Shown: positions 17,665 through 26,180 of the stretch, piece by piece
Position numbering within the stretch: the stretch's first letter is position 1
Layout of the letters: each line of letters begins with the position of its first letter
Origin: Pedobacter jejuensis
Lineage (GTDB): Bacteria > Bacteroidota > Bacteroidia > Sphingobacteriales > Sphingobacteriaceae
Reading direction: 5' to 3'
DNA: 64,000 nt
Assembly: GCF_003725795.1 (NCBI RefSeq)
Contig: NZ_RBEE01000014.1
Coordinates: forward strand, 95,094 to 159,093
Translations under genes and position numbers: made by a program
Notes under the pieces: model-generated
What the model was told of the DNA's origin: nothing
The model's database searches: none
Seen by the model: only the letters and a program-made list of their open reading frames with translations

Positions 17665-18438
17665 TTACTGCTCCTCGTAGTGATAAGTTAAGCCGCCATC
17701 GACGAAATAGGTTGAACCGGTTACATAAGCAGCCTCATCTGAAGCCAAAAAGGCAACCACTGCCGCCACTTCTTCCACTTTTCCCATCCGCTTTAAAGGA
17801 ATATTTTCGAGAACGCTTTTAAGCTGCTTTTTATTATTCAGCAAATCCTGGTTTATTGGAGTGGATACTGCACCCGGAGCAACATTATTAATTCTGATTC
17901 GTAATGGCGCAAGCTCGGAAGCTAAGTTTCTCGTTAACATTTTAAGTCCGCCTTTACTTACGCAGTAAGCGGCAAAGTTAGGAAAAACGATTTCCTCGTG
18001 AACTGAACTCATGTTAACAACCACTCCTGCACGTTTTTTTGATTTACAATATTTAGCGAAAGTCTGGGTAGCAAAAAAAACGCCTTTAAGGTTGGTATCC
18101 ATAACTTTATCATAATCCTTTTCACTTACACTCAAGAAATCCGATTTTGTTTCTAGTCCTGCATTATTGATGAGTATATCTAGTTTTCCAAAAATTTTTA
18201 TAGCATCTTTTATAAGCTTCACAACTTCGGCAACACTGCTAATGTCTGCTTCCAGAAAGCTTACTTTTCTACCCATCGCTTTGATTTGCCTGATGAGTTT
18301 TTCGCCACGCTCATCAAACTTATGCCCGTTTAGAATAACATCCGCACCATCTTTTGCCAGCCGCAGTGCACAGGCTGCCCCTATTCCTTGGCTGCTACCA
18401 GTTATTAAAGCAACTTTGTTTTTAAATTTTTTCGCCAT
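17665..18438 (-). CDS. SDR-family NAD(P)-dependent oxidoreductase
   Basis: The 257-residue protein is a classical short-chain dehydrogenase. The cofactor motif TGSSQGIG is at about 13-20, NNAG at 91-94, and the catalytic residues are S144 or S145 (NMSSVHEE), Y158 and K162 (YCVSKGG). The C-terminal signature ASDEAAYVTGSTYFVDGGLT is that of glucose-1-dehydrogenase/3-oxoacyl-ACP-reductase-like members. N38 after the second strand (ILNGHK) does not clearly decide between NADH and NADPH. Substrate unknown. The gene stands alone, convergent with the methyltransferase-like gene. Confidence 0.9.
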   Translation of the reverse strand: MAKKFKNKVALITGSSQGIGAACALRLAKDGADVILNGHKFDERGEKLIRQIKAMGRKVSFLEADISSVAEVVKLIKDAIKIFGKLDILINNAGLETKSDFLSVSEKDYDKVMDTNLKGVFFATQTFAKYCKSKKRAGVVVNMSSVHEEIVFPNFAAYCVSKGGLKMLTRNLASELAPLRIRINNVAPGAVSTPINQDLLNNKKQLKSVLENIPLKRMGKVEEVAAVVAFLASDEAAYVTGSTYFVDGGLTYHYEEQ

Positions 18439-19504
18439 TATTAAACACTTTTTAAGAGGTAATAGTTAAAAACTCAAAAATGTTTTGATAAGTTCTATAT
18501 AATAATATGTTTCCGATATTTAAATGCATGGCTCAAAACAGCATGATTACACTATGATAAATTAAAAAGATTTCTCCGCTACTGTCGAAATATCAGCCGC
18601 ATCAAAAAACGTTGCTATTTCCACCATGCTATCCGGCCTAGGAAATGATGGCAGAATAAAGGAGAGCCTATATGTAATTTTATAGTGAAGGGAATATATT
18701 AGAAAGGAAAATGTAATTGAGAAAAGGATTAAATTTGGCGTCTTAAACCTCACCCTGTTAATGGCAGTGGTTTTTCTACTTGTTGCACATCCCTCTCCTT
18801 GAAGAGAGGGAAAGTAGGGGTTGTGCTTTTAACCAAAATCCAAGTAGTTTTGCCTTTAAAAACCATATTTTGAATAATCGCATTACGGCCGCATTAAAAC
18901 CTTGCTATTTCCACCACGCTATCCGGCCTAGGAAATGATGGCAGAATAAGCAGTTGAAACTTGTGCACAAACATTCATTACCCAAATAACCAAAACAGCG
19001 GTAAGTCCGATTCTTCATCGGACTTACCGCTGTTGCCGTTAAAGTTTCGAGTGGCTTATTCAACATCAGTTCCAAGCCTTGATTTTTGTTTTTTCACCAT
19101 TGTCTATTTGCTTTTGGTGTTCAAGCTAGCTCCGCTGGTCTTTTTATCAAGAAAAAGAAAAAAGCCCGTCCGGCCAGAACAAAAAAATACCCAATTAAAA
19201 ATCTATACTACTTTAATAGTAATAAAGATGCTGAAATGAATTCAGCATGAAGAAAACCTACAAGTCCTAAACTTCCACTCCACTAAGCCTTACCACTCCA
19301 CCTCCGTTCTACTCTAATCCGGCCTAACAAATTTTTCGGGATGCACTAGCCAAGCCAAAACACCGACTTAAAAAGAAAAATTTTCAGCCGGGAGTTTTGT
19401 TTCTTTTGCGGTCAAAAGAAAAAAGCCCACCCGGCCAGGACAAAAAATACCACATTAAAACGATTTCTCCGCTACGGTCGAAAGGACGGCAGCCTGAAAC
19501 CTTT
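18439..19504. repeat. Gene-free region carrying three families of direct repeats
   Basis: No supported gene lies in this 1.07-kb gap. Copy A (18612-18659) and copy B (18902-18949) are 48-bp direct repeats with one mismatch, and a weaker match extends left to 18596 and 18888. A second pair, 19153-19200 and 19414-19460, shares an A-rich block, a GCCC-CCGGCCAG core and TTAAAA. A third, 18569-18590 and 19462-19483, is 22 bp with one mismatch. Part of copy A is overlaid by a short spurious frame. The pattern looks like accumulated short interspersed repeats rather than a gene relic. Confidence 0.75.
18994..19034. repeat. Perfect 17-bp inverted repeat with 7-base loop
   Basis: Arms 18994-19010 and 19018-19034 are exact reverse complements (outer AACAGCGG, inner TCCGA) around TTCTTCA. 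No T-run follows on either strand. It sits between the repeat copies, about 480 bp beyond the 3' end of the efflux operon. Confidence 0.7.
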
Positions 19505-20911
19505 CTAATTCCATCCACCACCCAACGACCTATACAAGCCCACAACCGCATTCAGCTGTTCTGTTTTAATCGTAGTTAATTCCAATTCGCTTTGCAATAA
19601 ATTTCCTTGTGCTGTAATCACTTCTAAATAATTCGCCATGCCACTTTTAAATAATAAGCTGGCATTTTTAGACGCTTGTTGTAAGGTTTGCGCTCTTTTT
19701 TCAGCAATGCTGTATTGCGTTTTCAGCTTTTCAACTTTAGTCAATTCATCCGAAACCTCTCCTACTGCATTAATTACCGATTGGCGAAACTGAATTACCG
19801 TTTTCTCTCTATCGATTTTTGCCAACTCTAAATTAGATTTTAACTGACCACGTTGAAAAATTGGTTGTGTGATACCGCCCGAAACCATACCGAATAAAGA
19901 TGCGGGCATACTGAACCAATTGCTCGCTTTGAATGAATTTACACCGCCACTTGCTGTAATAACCAACGATGGATATAAACTTGCTTTGGCTACGCCAACT
20001 CTTGCATTGGCTACATTTAAAGCCAATTCCGCTGATTTAATATCCGGTCTGCGACTTAGCAAAGCCGATGGAAAACCAGCATTCAAATCCTGTGGTAAGG
20101 TTATTTTATCCAAGCGGCTCGAACGATTGATGGCCTGTGGCAGCGTGCCGATTAAAACGCTTAAAGCATTTTCTTGCAAGGTTACATTTTGTTCTAAACG
20201 CGGAATTAACTGTGCAGCATTTAACTGTTGTGCTTCCGCTTGTTGAATTGCCAAAGAAGTAAGCTGTCCGGCATCAAACTGTAAATTGATAATTCTTAAG
20301 GTACTATCATTCAGTTTTAAGTTCTTTTTTGCGATTTCCAGTTGTGCATCAAGCATCAACAAATTATAATAACCTTGCGCAACGTTGGCAACTAAACGGG
20401 TTTGAACCGCCTTCCGAGCCTCTTCAGTTTGCAAAAAACTGGCTAAAGCGCCAGCTTTTTGATTGCGAATTTTCCCCCAGATATCAGCCTCCCAAAACAC
20501 ACCCAAATTAGCACTGTAATCTTCAATGTGCGTTGAACCCGTAAATTGGTTCAGGCTTAATCCATTTAAACTGTTATCAGATGGGCGACTTGAACTCGCC
20601 GCCACCTGCAATTTCAATTCTGGTAAATAGCCCAATTTTGATTGTTTAAATAATACTTCAGCAGCATCAATATTTTTTAGTGCAATCTGCATATCGTAAT
20701 TCTTCAGCAAAGCCGTATCAATTAAATTTTGCACGGTAAGGTCGTTGATAAAGCTTTTTAGAGGCAAATCGCCAACGCTCGAAGAATCTTTTTGCAGTGT
20801 ATTTCTAAATAATCCTGGCGCAACATTAGGCAGAGATAAATCTTTAGAAATCGAACATCCGCTCCAGATAATTGCAAGGAGCAGGATGGTAATGATATTA
20901 AACCGTTTCAT
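19505..20911 (-). CDS. RND efflux outer-membrane factor (TolC/OprM/NodT family)
   Basis: From the ATG at 20911 the protein has 468 residues and a lipoprotein signal (Cys19 in IIWSGCS). Two repeated TolC-type halves are visible, with helical segments such as DTALLKNYDMQIALKNIDAA and KTVIQFRQSVINAVGEVSDE, and the loop PSLVITASGGV. The C-terminal GLYRSLGGGW is the usual end of NodT-type outer-membrane factors. The start overlaps the stop of the pump gene by 14 bp, so the two are translationally coupled. The protein is the outer-membrane exit duct of the tripartite pump. Confidence 0.93.
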   Translation of the reverse strand: MKRFNIITILLLAIIWSGCSISKDLSLPNVAPGLFRNTLQKDSSSVGDLPLKSFINDLTVQNLIDTALLKNYDMQIALKNIDAAEVLFKQSKLGYLPELKLQVAASSSRPSDNSLNGLSLNQFTGSTHIEDYSANLGVFWEADIWGKIRNQKAGALASFLQTEEARKAVQTRLVANVAQGYYNLLMLDAQLEIAKKNLKLNDSTLRIINLQFDAGQLTSLAIQQAEAQQLNAAQLIPRLEQNVTLQENALSVLIGTLPQAINRSSRLDKITLPQDLNAGFPSALLSRRPDIKSAELALNVANARVGVAKASLYPSLVITASGGVNSFKASNWFSMPASLFGMVSGGITQPIFQRGQLKSNLELAKIDREKTVIQFRQSVINAVGEVSDELTKVEKLKTQYSIAEKRAQTLQQASKNASLLFKSGMANYLEVITAQGNLLQSELELTTIKTEQLNAVVGLYRSLGGGWN

Positions 20912-23900
20912 AAACAACGTGATTTACAGGTTCTTCCTCATGATGAGCAACAACCTTTTGTGATTTTTTTGAAATTTTTTCTTGAATAGATTGGAAGATG
21001 ATAAAGAGTACCGGAATGATAAACAAACCTAAAATTACACCTGATATCATACCTCCGGCAGCACCAATACTTATCGAATGATTACCTTGAGCCGATGGAC
21101 CTGTGGCGCCCATCATCGGGATTAAACCAACAATGAAAGCAAGCGATGTCATGATAATTGGTCGCAATCTTGATTTTGCCGCTTCTAAAGCTGATGCAAC
21201 CAATGGTTGTCCGCCTCTTCGCCTTTGAACCGCAAATTCTACAATCAGAATGGCGTTTTTAGCCAGCAAACCAATGAGCATAATTAAGGCCACCTGAACA
21301 TAAATATTGTTCTCAATTCCCGTTAAACCGATGGCTACAAACACACCAAATATTCCGGCAGGAATGGATAAAATTACCGCTAAAGGCAAAATATAACTTT
21401 CATATTGAGCAGAAAGGAGGAAGTAAATAAATACCAAACACAACATAAATATTACCGTTGATTGCCCTCCCGATGAGATTTCTTCTCGGGTTTGACCAGA
21501 AAATTCATAGCTATAACCTGCTGGTAATTGCTTCTCTGCAACTTCTTCAATCGCTTTAATGGCATCACCAGAACTAAAACCTGGTTTTGGTATCGCATTG
21601 ATGGAAATGGAATTAAATAAGTTATACCTCGATGCTGTTTCCGAACCATAAATCCGGGTTAGTTTCACTAAAGTATTCATTGGAACCATTTCACCACGGT
21701 TACTTTTTACAAACACACGGTCGATAGATGATGGGTCTGCCCTATCCTGCACATCAGCTTGAACAACCACACGATAATATTTACCAAAACGGTTGAAATC
21801 CGATGCCTGTGCGCTACCAAAATAGGTTTGCATGGTTTGCAAAATATCTTTCACATTCACACCCAATTGGTCGGCTTTTTCATCATTGATATCCAATTGC
21901 AATTGCGGATAATCGGCTTTAAAGCTGGTAAAGGCCACAGCAATTTCCGGGCGTTTCATTAACTCGCCAATAAATTGTTGAGAGATTCCGCTGAATTTAT
22001 CCAGCTTACCGCCTGTTTTATCTTGCAGAACCATATCCAAAGCTTCTACGTTACTAAAACCCGGAACAGTTGGGAAACTGAATACGAAGAAACTTCCACC
22101 AGAAATGGCGCCAAGTTTTCCACGAACCTGGTTCATAATCTCCTCGATGTTTTTCACCTTTCCACGGTCTTCATTAGGTTTAAGCAGCACGAAAACTACA
22201 GCCGACGATGGACTGGTTGAATTGGTTAACAGATTAAATCCTGATACCGCAGTTACATCTCTCGAGGCATCCAATTTACTCAAAACCTCTTCTGCCTGAG
22301 TCATCACTTTTTGTGTTCCATCCAAAGAAGTTCCTGATGGAGTGTTTACTGCAATGGCAATAAATCCCTGGTCTTCTGTTGGAATAAAACCCGCTGGTGT
22401 GGTTTTAACCATGAAAACGGTAACCAAAGTGATTAACGCCAAACCACCTAAACTTAGCCATTTGTTGCGGACTAAAAATTTCAAACCTCCCACATAACGA
22501 TTGGTTAGGGAATTAAAACTATGGTTAAATCCGTTGAAGAAACGCTGTTTAAAATTCGGTTTTACAGCAGAATGCTCAGCATGTGCAGAATGGTTATCTT
22601 TTAAAAATAAGGCAGCCAAAGCAGGACTCAAAGTCAACGCATTTACCGCAGAAATTACAATTGCGATGGCCATGGTAAAGGCAAACTGTCGGTAGAAAAC
22701 ACCTGTAGAACCTTCCATAAAACCAACAGGTAAAAAAACCGCAGCCATAACCAAAGTAATGGATATAATTGCTCCGGTAATTTCGTGCATCGCCTCGTGG
22801 GTTGCGGCTTTCGGACCTAAACCTTTGTGTTCCATCTTTGCATGCACCGCCTCAACGACGACAATCGCATCATCTACCACAATACCAATGGCCAGGATTA
22901 AAGCGAATAAAGTCAGTAAGTTTATCGAGAAACCGAACAATTGCATAAAGAAAAACGTACCCAAAATGGCAACCGGAACGGCAATAGCAGGAATTAACGT
23001 CGACCTAAAATCTTGTAGAAAGATAAATACAACGATGAAAACCAAGATAAAAGCCTCTACCAGAGTGTGTTCTACCTGCTCAATCGATTGGTCTAGGGAA
23101 ACTTTTGTGCTGTAAAAAATATTCTTCTTTATTCCGGCAGGAAAGGTTTTTTCTGATTTTTCCATCAGTTTATTAATCGCCACCTGGATATCGTTCGAGT
23201 TGGAACCAGCCAACTGAATGATACCAATTACGATTCCTTTTTTACCGTTTAAGCGGGTAATGCTGTTGTAAGAATAAGCACCCAATTCTACTCTCGCAAC
23301 ATCTTTCAGGTGCAAAATAGAACCATCGGCATTGGCACGTATAGCTATATTTTCATACTCTTCGGGCTTGGTTAGTTTACCTTTGTATTTAATTACATAT
23401 TCGAAAACTTCTTTACTTTTCTCGCCAAATTTACCTGGTGCAGCCTCCAAACTTTTATCCTGAATGGCTTTCATCACCTCGTTCGGGGTAACTTTATAGG
23501 TTGTCATTTGTGTTGGATTTAACCAAACACGCATCGAATAATCTTTAACACCTCCAAAAATTGCAGCAGAACCTACACCCGGAATACGTTTTATTTCAGG
23601 AATGATGTTGATTTGCGCATAATTAGCCACAAAAGTTTGGTCATATTTGTCCTCGTCTTCTGTGTACAAACCAATCGCCATGATGAAACTGTTTTGCTGT
23701 TTCGCGGTGGTAACACCTTGCTGCACCACTTCTGCAGGCAGCTGACTGGTTGCTTGCGCTACCCGGTTTTGAACATTTACCGCAGCTTGGTCTGCATTGG
23801 TACCTAGTTTAAAGAAAACTGTAATCGCCAAAGAGCCATCATTACTGGCTGTTGAACTCATATAAGTCATGTTTTCTACACCATTTATAGATTCTTCTAG

Positions 23901-24092
23901 CGATGGTGCTACCGAACGTAAAACTGTTTCGGCATTTGCTCCTGGATAAACTGCTGTCACCAAAACCGATGGTGGTGCAATATCAGGAAACTGTTGTAAA
24001 GGCAATTTTGTAAGGCCAAGTACACCCAAAATCACCAATAAAATGGAAATTACGGTTGCCAATACCGGCCTTTGTATAAATATCTTGAACAT
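20898..24092 (-). CDS. RND multidrug efflux permease (AcrB/MexB, HAE1 family)
   Basis: The 1064-residue protein has the full HAE1 layout: the N-terminal helix MFKIFIQRPVLATVISILLV, two large periplasmic loops and 12 membrane helices. The proton-relay aspartates are visible in helix 4 (LILAIGIVVDDAIVVVEAV), and the family motifs GVKDYSMRVWLNP, AKNAILIVEFA and SRLRPIIMTSLAFIVGLIPM are present. It is the inner-membrane drug/proton antiporter and is coded between its adaptor (38-bp gap) and its outer-membrane factor. Confidence 0.96.
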   Translation of the reverse strand: MFKIFIQRPVLATVISILLVILGVLGLTKLPLQQFPDIAPPSVLVTAVYPGANAETVLRSVAPSLEESINGVENMTYMSSTASNDGSLAITVFFKLGTNADQAAVNVQNRVAQATSQLPAEVVQQGVTTAKQQNSFIMAIGLYTEDEDKYDQTFVANYAQINIIPEIKRIPGVGSAAIFGGVKDYSMRVWLNPTQMTTYKVTPNEVMKAIQDKSLEAAPGKFGEKSKEVFEYVIKYKGKLTKPEEYENIAIRANADGSILHLKDVARVELGAYSYNSITRLNGKKGIVIGIIQLAGSNSNDIQVAINKLMEKSEKTFPAGIKKNIFYSTKVSLDQSIEQVEHTLVEAFILVFIVVFIFLQDFRSTLIPAIAVPVAILGTFFFMQLFGFSINLLTLFALILAIGIVVDDAIVVVEAVHAKMEHKGLGPKAATHEAMHEITGAIISITLVMAAVFLPVGFMEGSTGVFYRQFAFTMAIAIVISAVNALTLSPALAALFLKDNHSAHAEHSAVKPNFKQRFFNGFNHSFNSLTNRYVGGLKFLVRNKWLSLGGLALITLVTVFMVKTTPAGFIPTEDQGFIAIAVNTPSGTSLDGTQKVMTQAEEVLSKLDASRDVTAVSGFNLLTNSTSPSSAVVFVLLKPNEDRGKVKNIEEIMNQVRGKLGAISGGSFFVFSFPTVPGFSNVEALDMVLQDKTGGKLDKFSGISQQFIGELMKRPEIAVAFTSFKADYPQLQLDINDEKADQLGVNVKDILQTMQTYFGSAQASDFNRFGKYYRVVVQADVQDRADPSSIDRVFVKSNRGEMVPMNTLVKLTRIYGSETASRYNLFNSISINAIPKPGFSSGDAIKAIEEVAEKQLPAGYSYEFSGQTREEISSGGQSTVIFMLCLVFIYFLLSAQYESYILPLAVILSIPAGIFGVFVAIGLTGIENNIYVQVALIMLIGLLAKNAILIVEFAVQRRRGGQPLVASALEAAKSRLRPIIMTSLAFIVGLIPMMGATGPSAQGNHSISIGAAGGMISGVILGLFIIPVLFIIFQSIQEKISKKSQKVVAHHEEEPVNHVVYETV

Positions 24093-24130
24093 TTTTTTAT
24101 TATTTATTTAATCACTATGCGCTTTAAGCT

Positions 24131-25333
24131 TTAGTCTTTCAGTTTTAATCTTGCTGCCTTATCCGTTCCCTTTTCTGGTTGAATCACTTGTCCTTCCTGC
24201 AAGCGGTCTAAACCGCTCAGCACGATTTGGTCGCCAGATTTAACACCATCTTTTACCAGATAATTGGCACCGCTTTTTCCGATAACCGTAATCGGCATTT
24301 TGCTTACTTTGTTATCTTTGCTTACCGCGAAAACGAAAACTTTATCCTGCATTTCTACAGTTGCCGCCTGTGGAATCAAAATCGCATCATTATGTTGCAA
24401 ACCCAATCTAACCTTACCTGTATTTCCAGAACGTAATGTTCCACTTGAATTTGAAAAAGTGGCTCTCAGAGTAATAGCGCCAGTATTTTTATCGAACTGA
24501 CCATCAATCATATCGATTTTTCCTTTGATGGGATAAGTAGTATTATCTGATAAAAGCAATTCTACTGACGGCAAATGTTTAATTCTATCCGCCGGAGATT
24601 TACCCGGATAGTTCACATTAAAGCTGTTGAAATCATTCTCGGCCAGAGCGAAATAAACATGAACCTCATGAATATCAGATAATTGGGTTAGTGCAATCTG
24701 GTCGGTTGGCGAAACCAAACTACCCTGTTTTTTAGGGATACGACCAATATAGCCGCTTACCGTAGCCTTCACATTGGTATAGCCTAAGTTGATTTTAGCT
24801 GAAGCGACACCTGCCCTTGCTTGCTCTGCATTTGCCTGGGCAATTTTGTAAGCAGTTTTTGCAGTTTTTAACTGAAACTCTGATACCACTTTATTTTGTA
24901 CCAATGGTGTTAATTTGTCGACCTCCAATTGGGCATTTAAAATCGCAGCTTCGGCTGCATGCAGACTAGCTTTCGCATTATTTAGGGCCTCACGATAAGG
25001 ATTTTCATTGATTTTAAATAGTGTTTGCCCGGCAGTTACGTAAGCGCCTTCATTAACTAGAACACTTTGTAAATAGCCACTAACCTGAGGACGAACATCA
25101 ATATCAACAGCACCTTGAATGGCGGCCGGGTAATCAATATACGTAGTTTGCGAACTTTCGCTCACCAAACTTACCGGTAAAATGGGTGGCGGTGGTGCAG
25201 CAGCCGATTGGTCGGGTGCCGATTTACAACTAGCTAAAACAATAGCTAGCGTAGACAAAATTAACATTGACTTAACTTTATTAAATGATTTAACGGTGTT
25301 AAGTAAAATAAACAGACGATGGATAGCATTCAT
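24131..25333 (-). CDS. RND efflux periplasmic adaptor (membrane fusion protein)
   Basis: The protein has 400 residues from the ATG at 25333, or about 378 from the ATG at 25267. A lipobox Cys (LAIVLASCKS) is followed by the lipoyl/hairpin/barrel order of AcrA: DVRPQVSGYLQSVLVNEGAY, an alpha hairpin with LTPLVQNKVVSEFQLKTAKT, then TVSGYIGRIPKKQGSLVSPT and the barrel VRLGLQHNDAILIPQAA. The first 22 codons from 25333 contain a copy of the candidate TetR operator, which might mean the real start is the later ATG. However, that start would leave the signal peptide without a basic N-region, so I keep 25333. Confidence 0.92.
   Translation of the reverse strand: MNAIHRLFILLNTVKSFNKVKSMLILSTLAIVLASCKSAPDQSAAAPPPPILPVSLVSESSQTTYIDYPAAIQGAVDIDVRPQVSGYLQSVLVNEGAYVTAGQTLFKINENPYREALNNAKASLHAAEAAILNAQLEVDKLTPLVQNKVVSEFQLKTAKTAYKIAQANAEQARAGVASAKINLGYTNVKATVSGYIGRIPKKQGSLVSPTDQIALTQLSDIHEVHVYFALAENDFNSFNVNYPGKSPADRIKHLPSVELLLSDNTTYPIKGKIDMIDGQFDKNTGAITLRATFSNSSGTLRSGNTGKVRLGLQHNDAILIPQAATVEMQDKVFVFAVSKDNKVSKMPITVIGKSGANYLVKDGVKSGDQIVLSGLDRLQEGQVIQPEKGTDKAARLKLKD
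25291..25301. promoter_or_regulatory. TetR operator candidate 3
   Basis: TAACGGTGTTA is the exact reverse complement of the site in the tetR promoter (TAACACCGTTA). It lies within the 5' end of the adaptor reading frame as annotated. Confidence 0.45.
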
Positions 25334-25373
25334 ATTATAAAAATTATAGTGGATTTATGGTGAATAAATAATC

Positions 25374-25384
25374 TAACAGTGTTA
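25374..25384. promoter_or_regulatory. TetR operator candidate 2
   Basis: TAACAGTGTTA is a palindrome lying in the 70-bp gap between the regulator and the adaptor gene. It shares the 5' flank AATAATC with the site at 26038, so ten further bases match. Confidence 0.55.
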
Positions 25385-25403
25385 AATTACAGGGTAAAAA
25401 AAT

Positions 25404-26009
25404 TTAACTATTAATGGAAAGTGTGATGCCTTTTATAGCATCTTTTAAAATTTGTTGGTTTAGTTCATCTGTTGTTCTGCCATTCGGGCGAACCAAGTTA
25501 ATGGAAATTAAGCCGTGAATGATAGACCAGTACGTGTAGTATTTTGTGCAAATATCGTTTTCGGATACAGGTTTCTTTTTAAATAGCGATTCGATTACTT
25601 CGCCAAGCATGTTACTTACATTTTCCGCCTCGGGCATTGCACTTTTCACGGTACAACAAACCATATCCACGCCGTACATCAGTTGGTAAAACTCTTTGTG
25701 CGAAAAGGCGAAATTCCAATACGCAACCCACATGGCTTGCATTTGGTCTTCGGGCAACTCATGACTATCCCTCGCCTCTCTAATATCTTTCCCTAAAATC
25801 TGATAACCTCTTCTGGTTAGCTCCAGCAAAATACCTTCTTTGTTAGAAAAATATTCGTAAATAATTGGAGCGGTGTATTCAATCTGGTCGGCAATTTTAC
25901 GCATACTCAAAGCCTGCCAACCCTCCGTTTGAACAATGTTCAAGGCCGCATCCAGAATACTGGTTCTGGTTTCTTCTTTTAGTCGTAAAATTCTTTCTTT
26001 GCTTCCCAT
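25404..26009 (-). CDS. TetR/AcrR-family repressor of the efflux operon
   Basis: The 201-residue protein has an N-terminal TetR helix-turn-helix (ILDAALNIVQTEGWQALSMR, KIADQIEYTAPIIYEYFSNK) and a C-terminal ligand domain with the WHG-type motif YWSIIHGLISINLV near residue 170. It is the first gene of the pump operon. Palindromic sites with a shared core occur in its own promoter and just before the pump genes, pointing to autoregulated repression relieved by a pump substrate. The start ATG at 26009 is the only reasonable one. Confidence 0.92.
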   Translation of the reverse strand: MGSKERILRLKEETRTSILDAALNIVQTEGWQALSMRKIADQIEYTAPIIYEYFSNKEGILLELTRRGYQILGKDIREARDSHELPEDQMQAMWVAYWNFAFSHKEFYQLMYGVDMVCCTVKSAMPEAENVSNMLGEVIESLFKKKPVSENDICTKYYTYWSIIHGLISINLVRPNGRTTDELNQQILKDAIKGITLSINS

Positions 26010-26037
26010 GATGTGGAATATAAGGTGATAAATAATC

Positions 26038-26080
26038 TAACACCGTTAAGCAAATGTATAACCAATTATTAAATTGACAA
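26038..26080 (-). promoter_or_regulatory. tetR promoter with overlapping operator candidate 1
   Basis: On the minus strand a TTG -33 element (26078-26080), a 19-base spacer and a perfect -7 box TACATTTG (26051-26058) match the Bacteroidota promoter consensus. The palindrome TAACACCGTTA (26038-26048) starts two bases beyond the -7 box, covering the expected transcription start. Repressor bound here would block initiation. Confidence 0.65.
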
Positions 26081-26180
26081 TCATTAAATTGTCAAATATA
26101 ACTTACATGATTTATTTAATCATAGCTTACCTAGTATTTAAGTAAGTTATCAATCCAACAAATGCTTGTCATAGAATGAT

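Noticed and set aside
18439..19504. A CRISPR array in the repeat region.
   Set aside because: The repeats are irregularly spaced, of different families and only in pairs; there are no cas genes.
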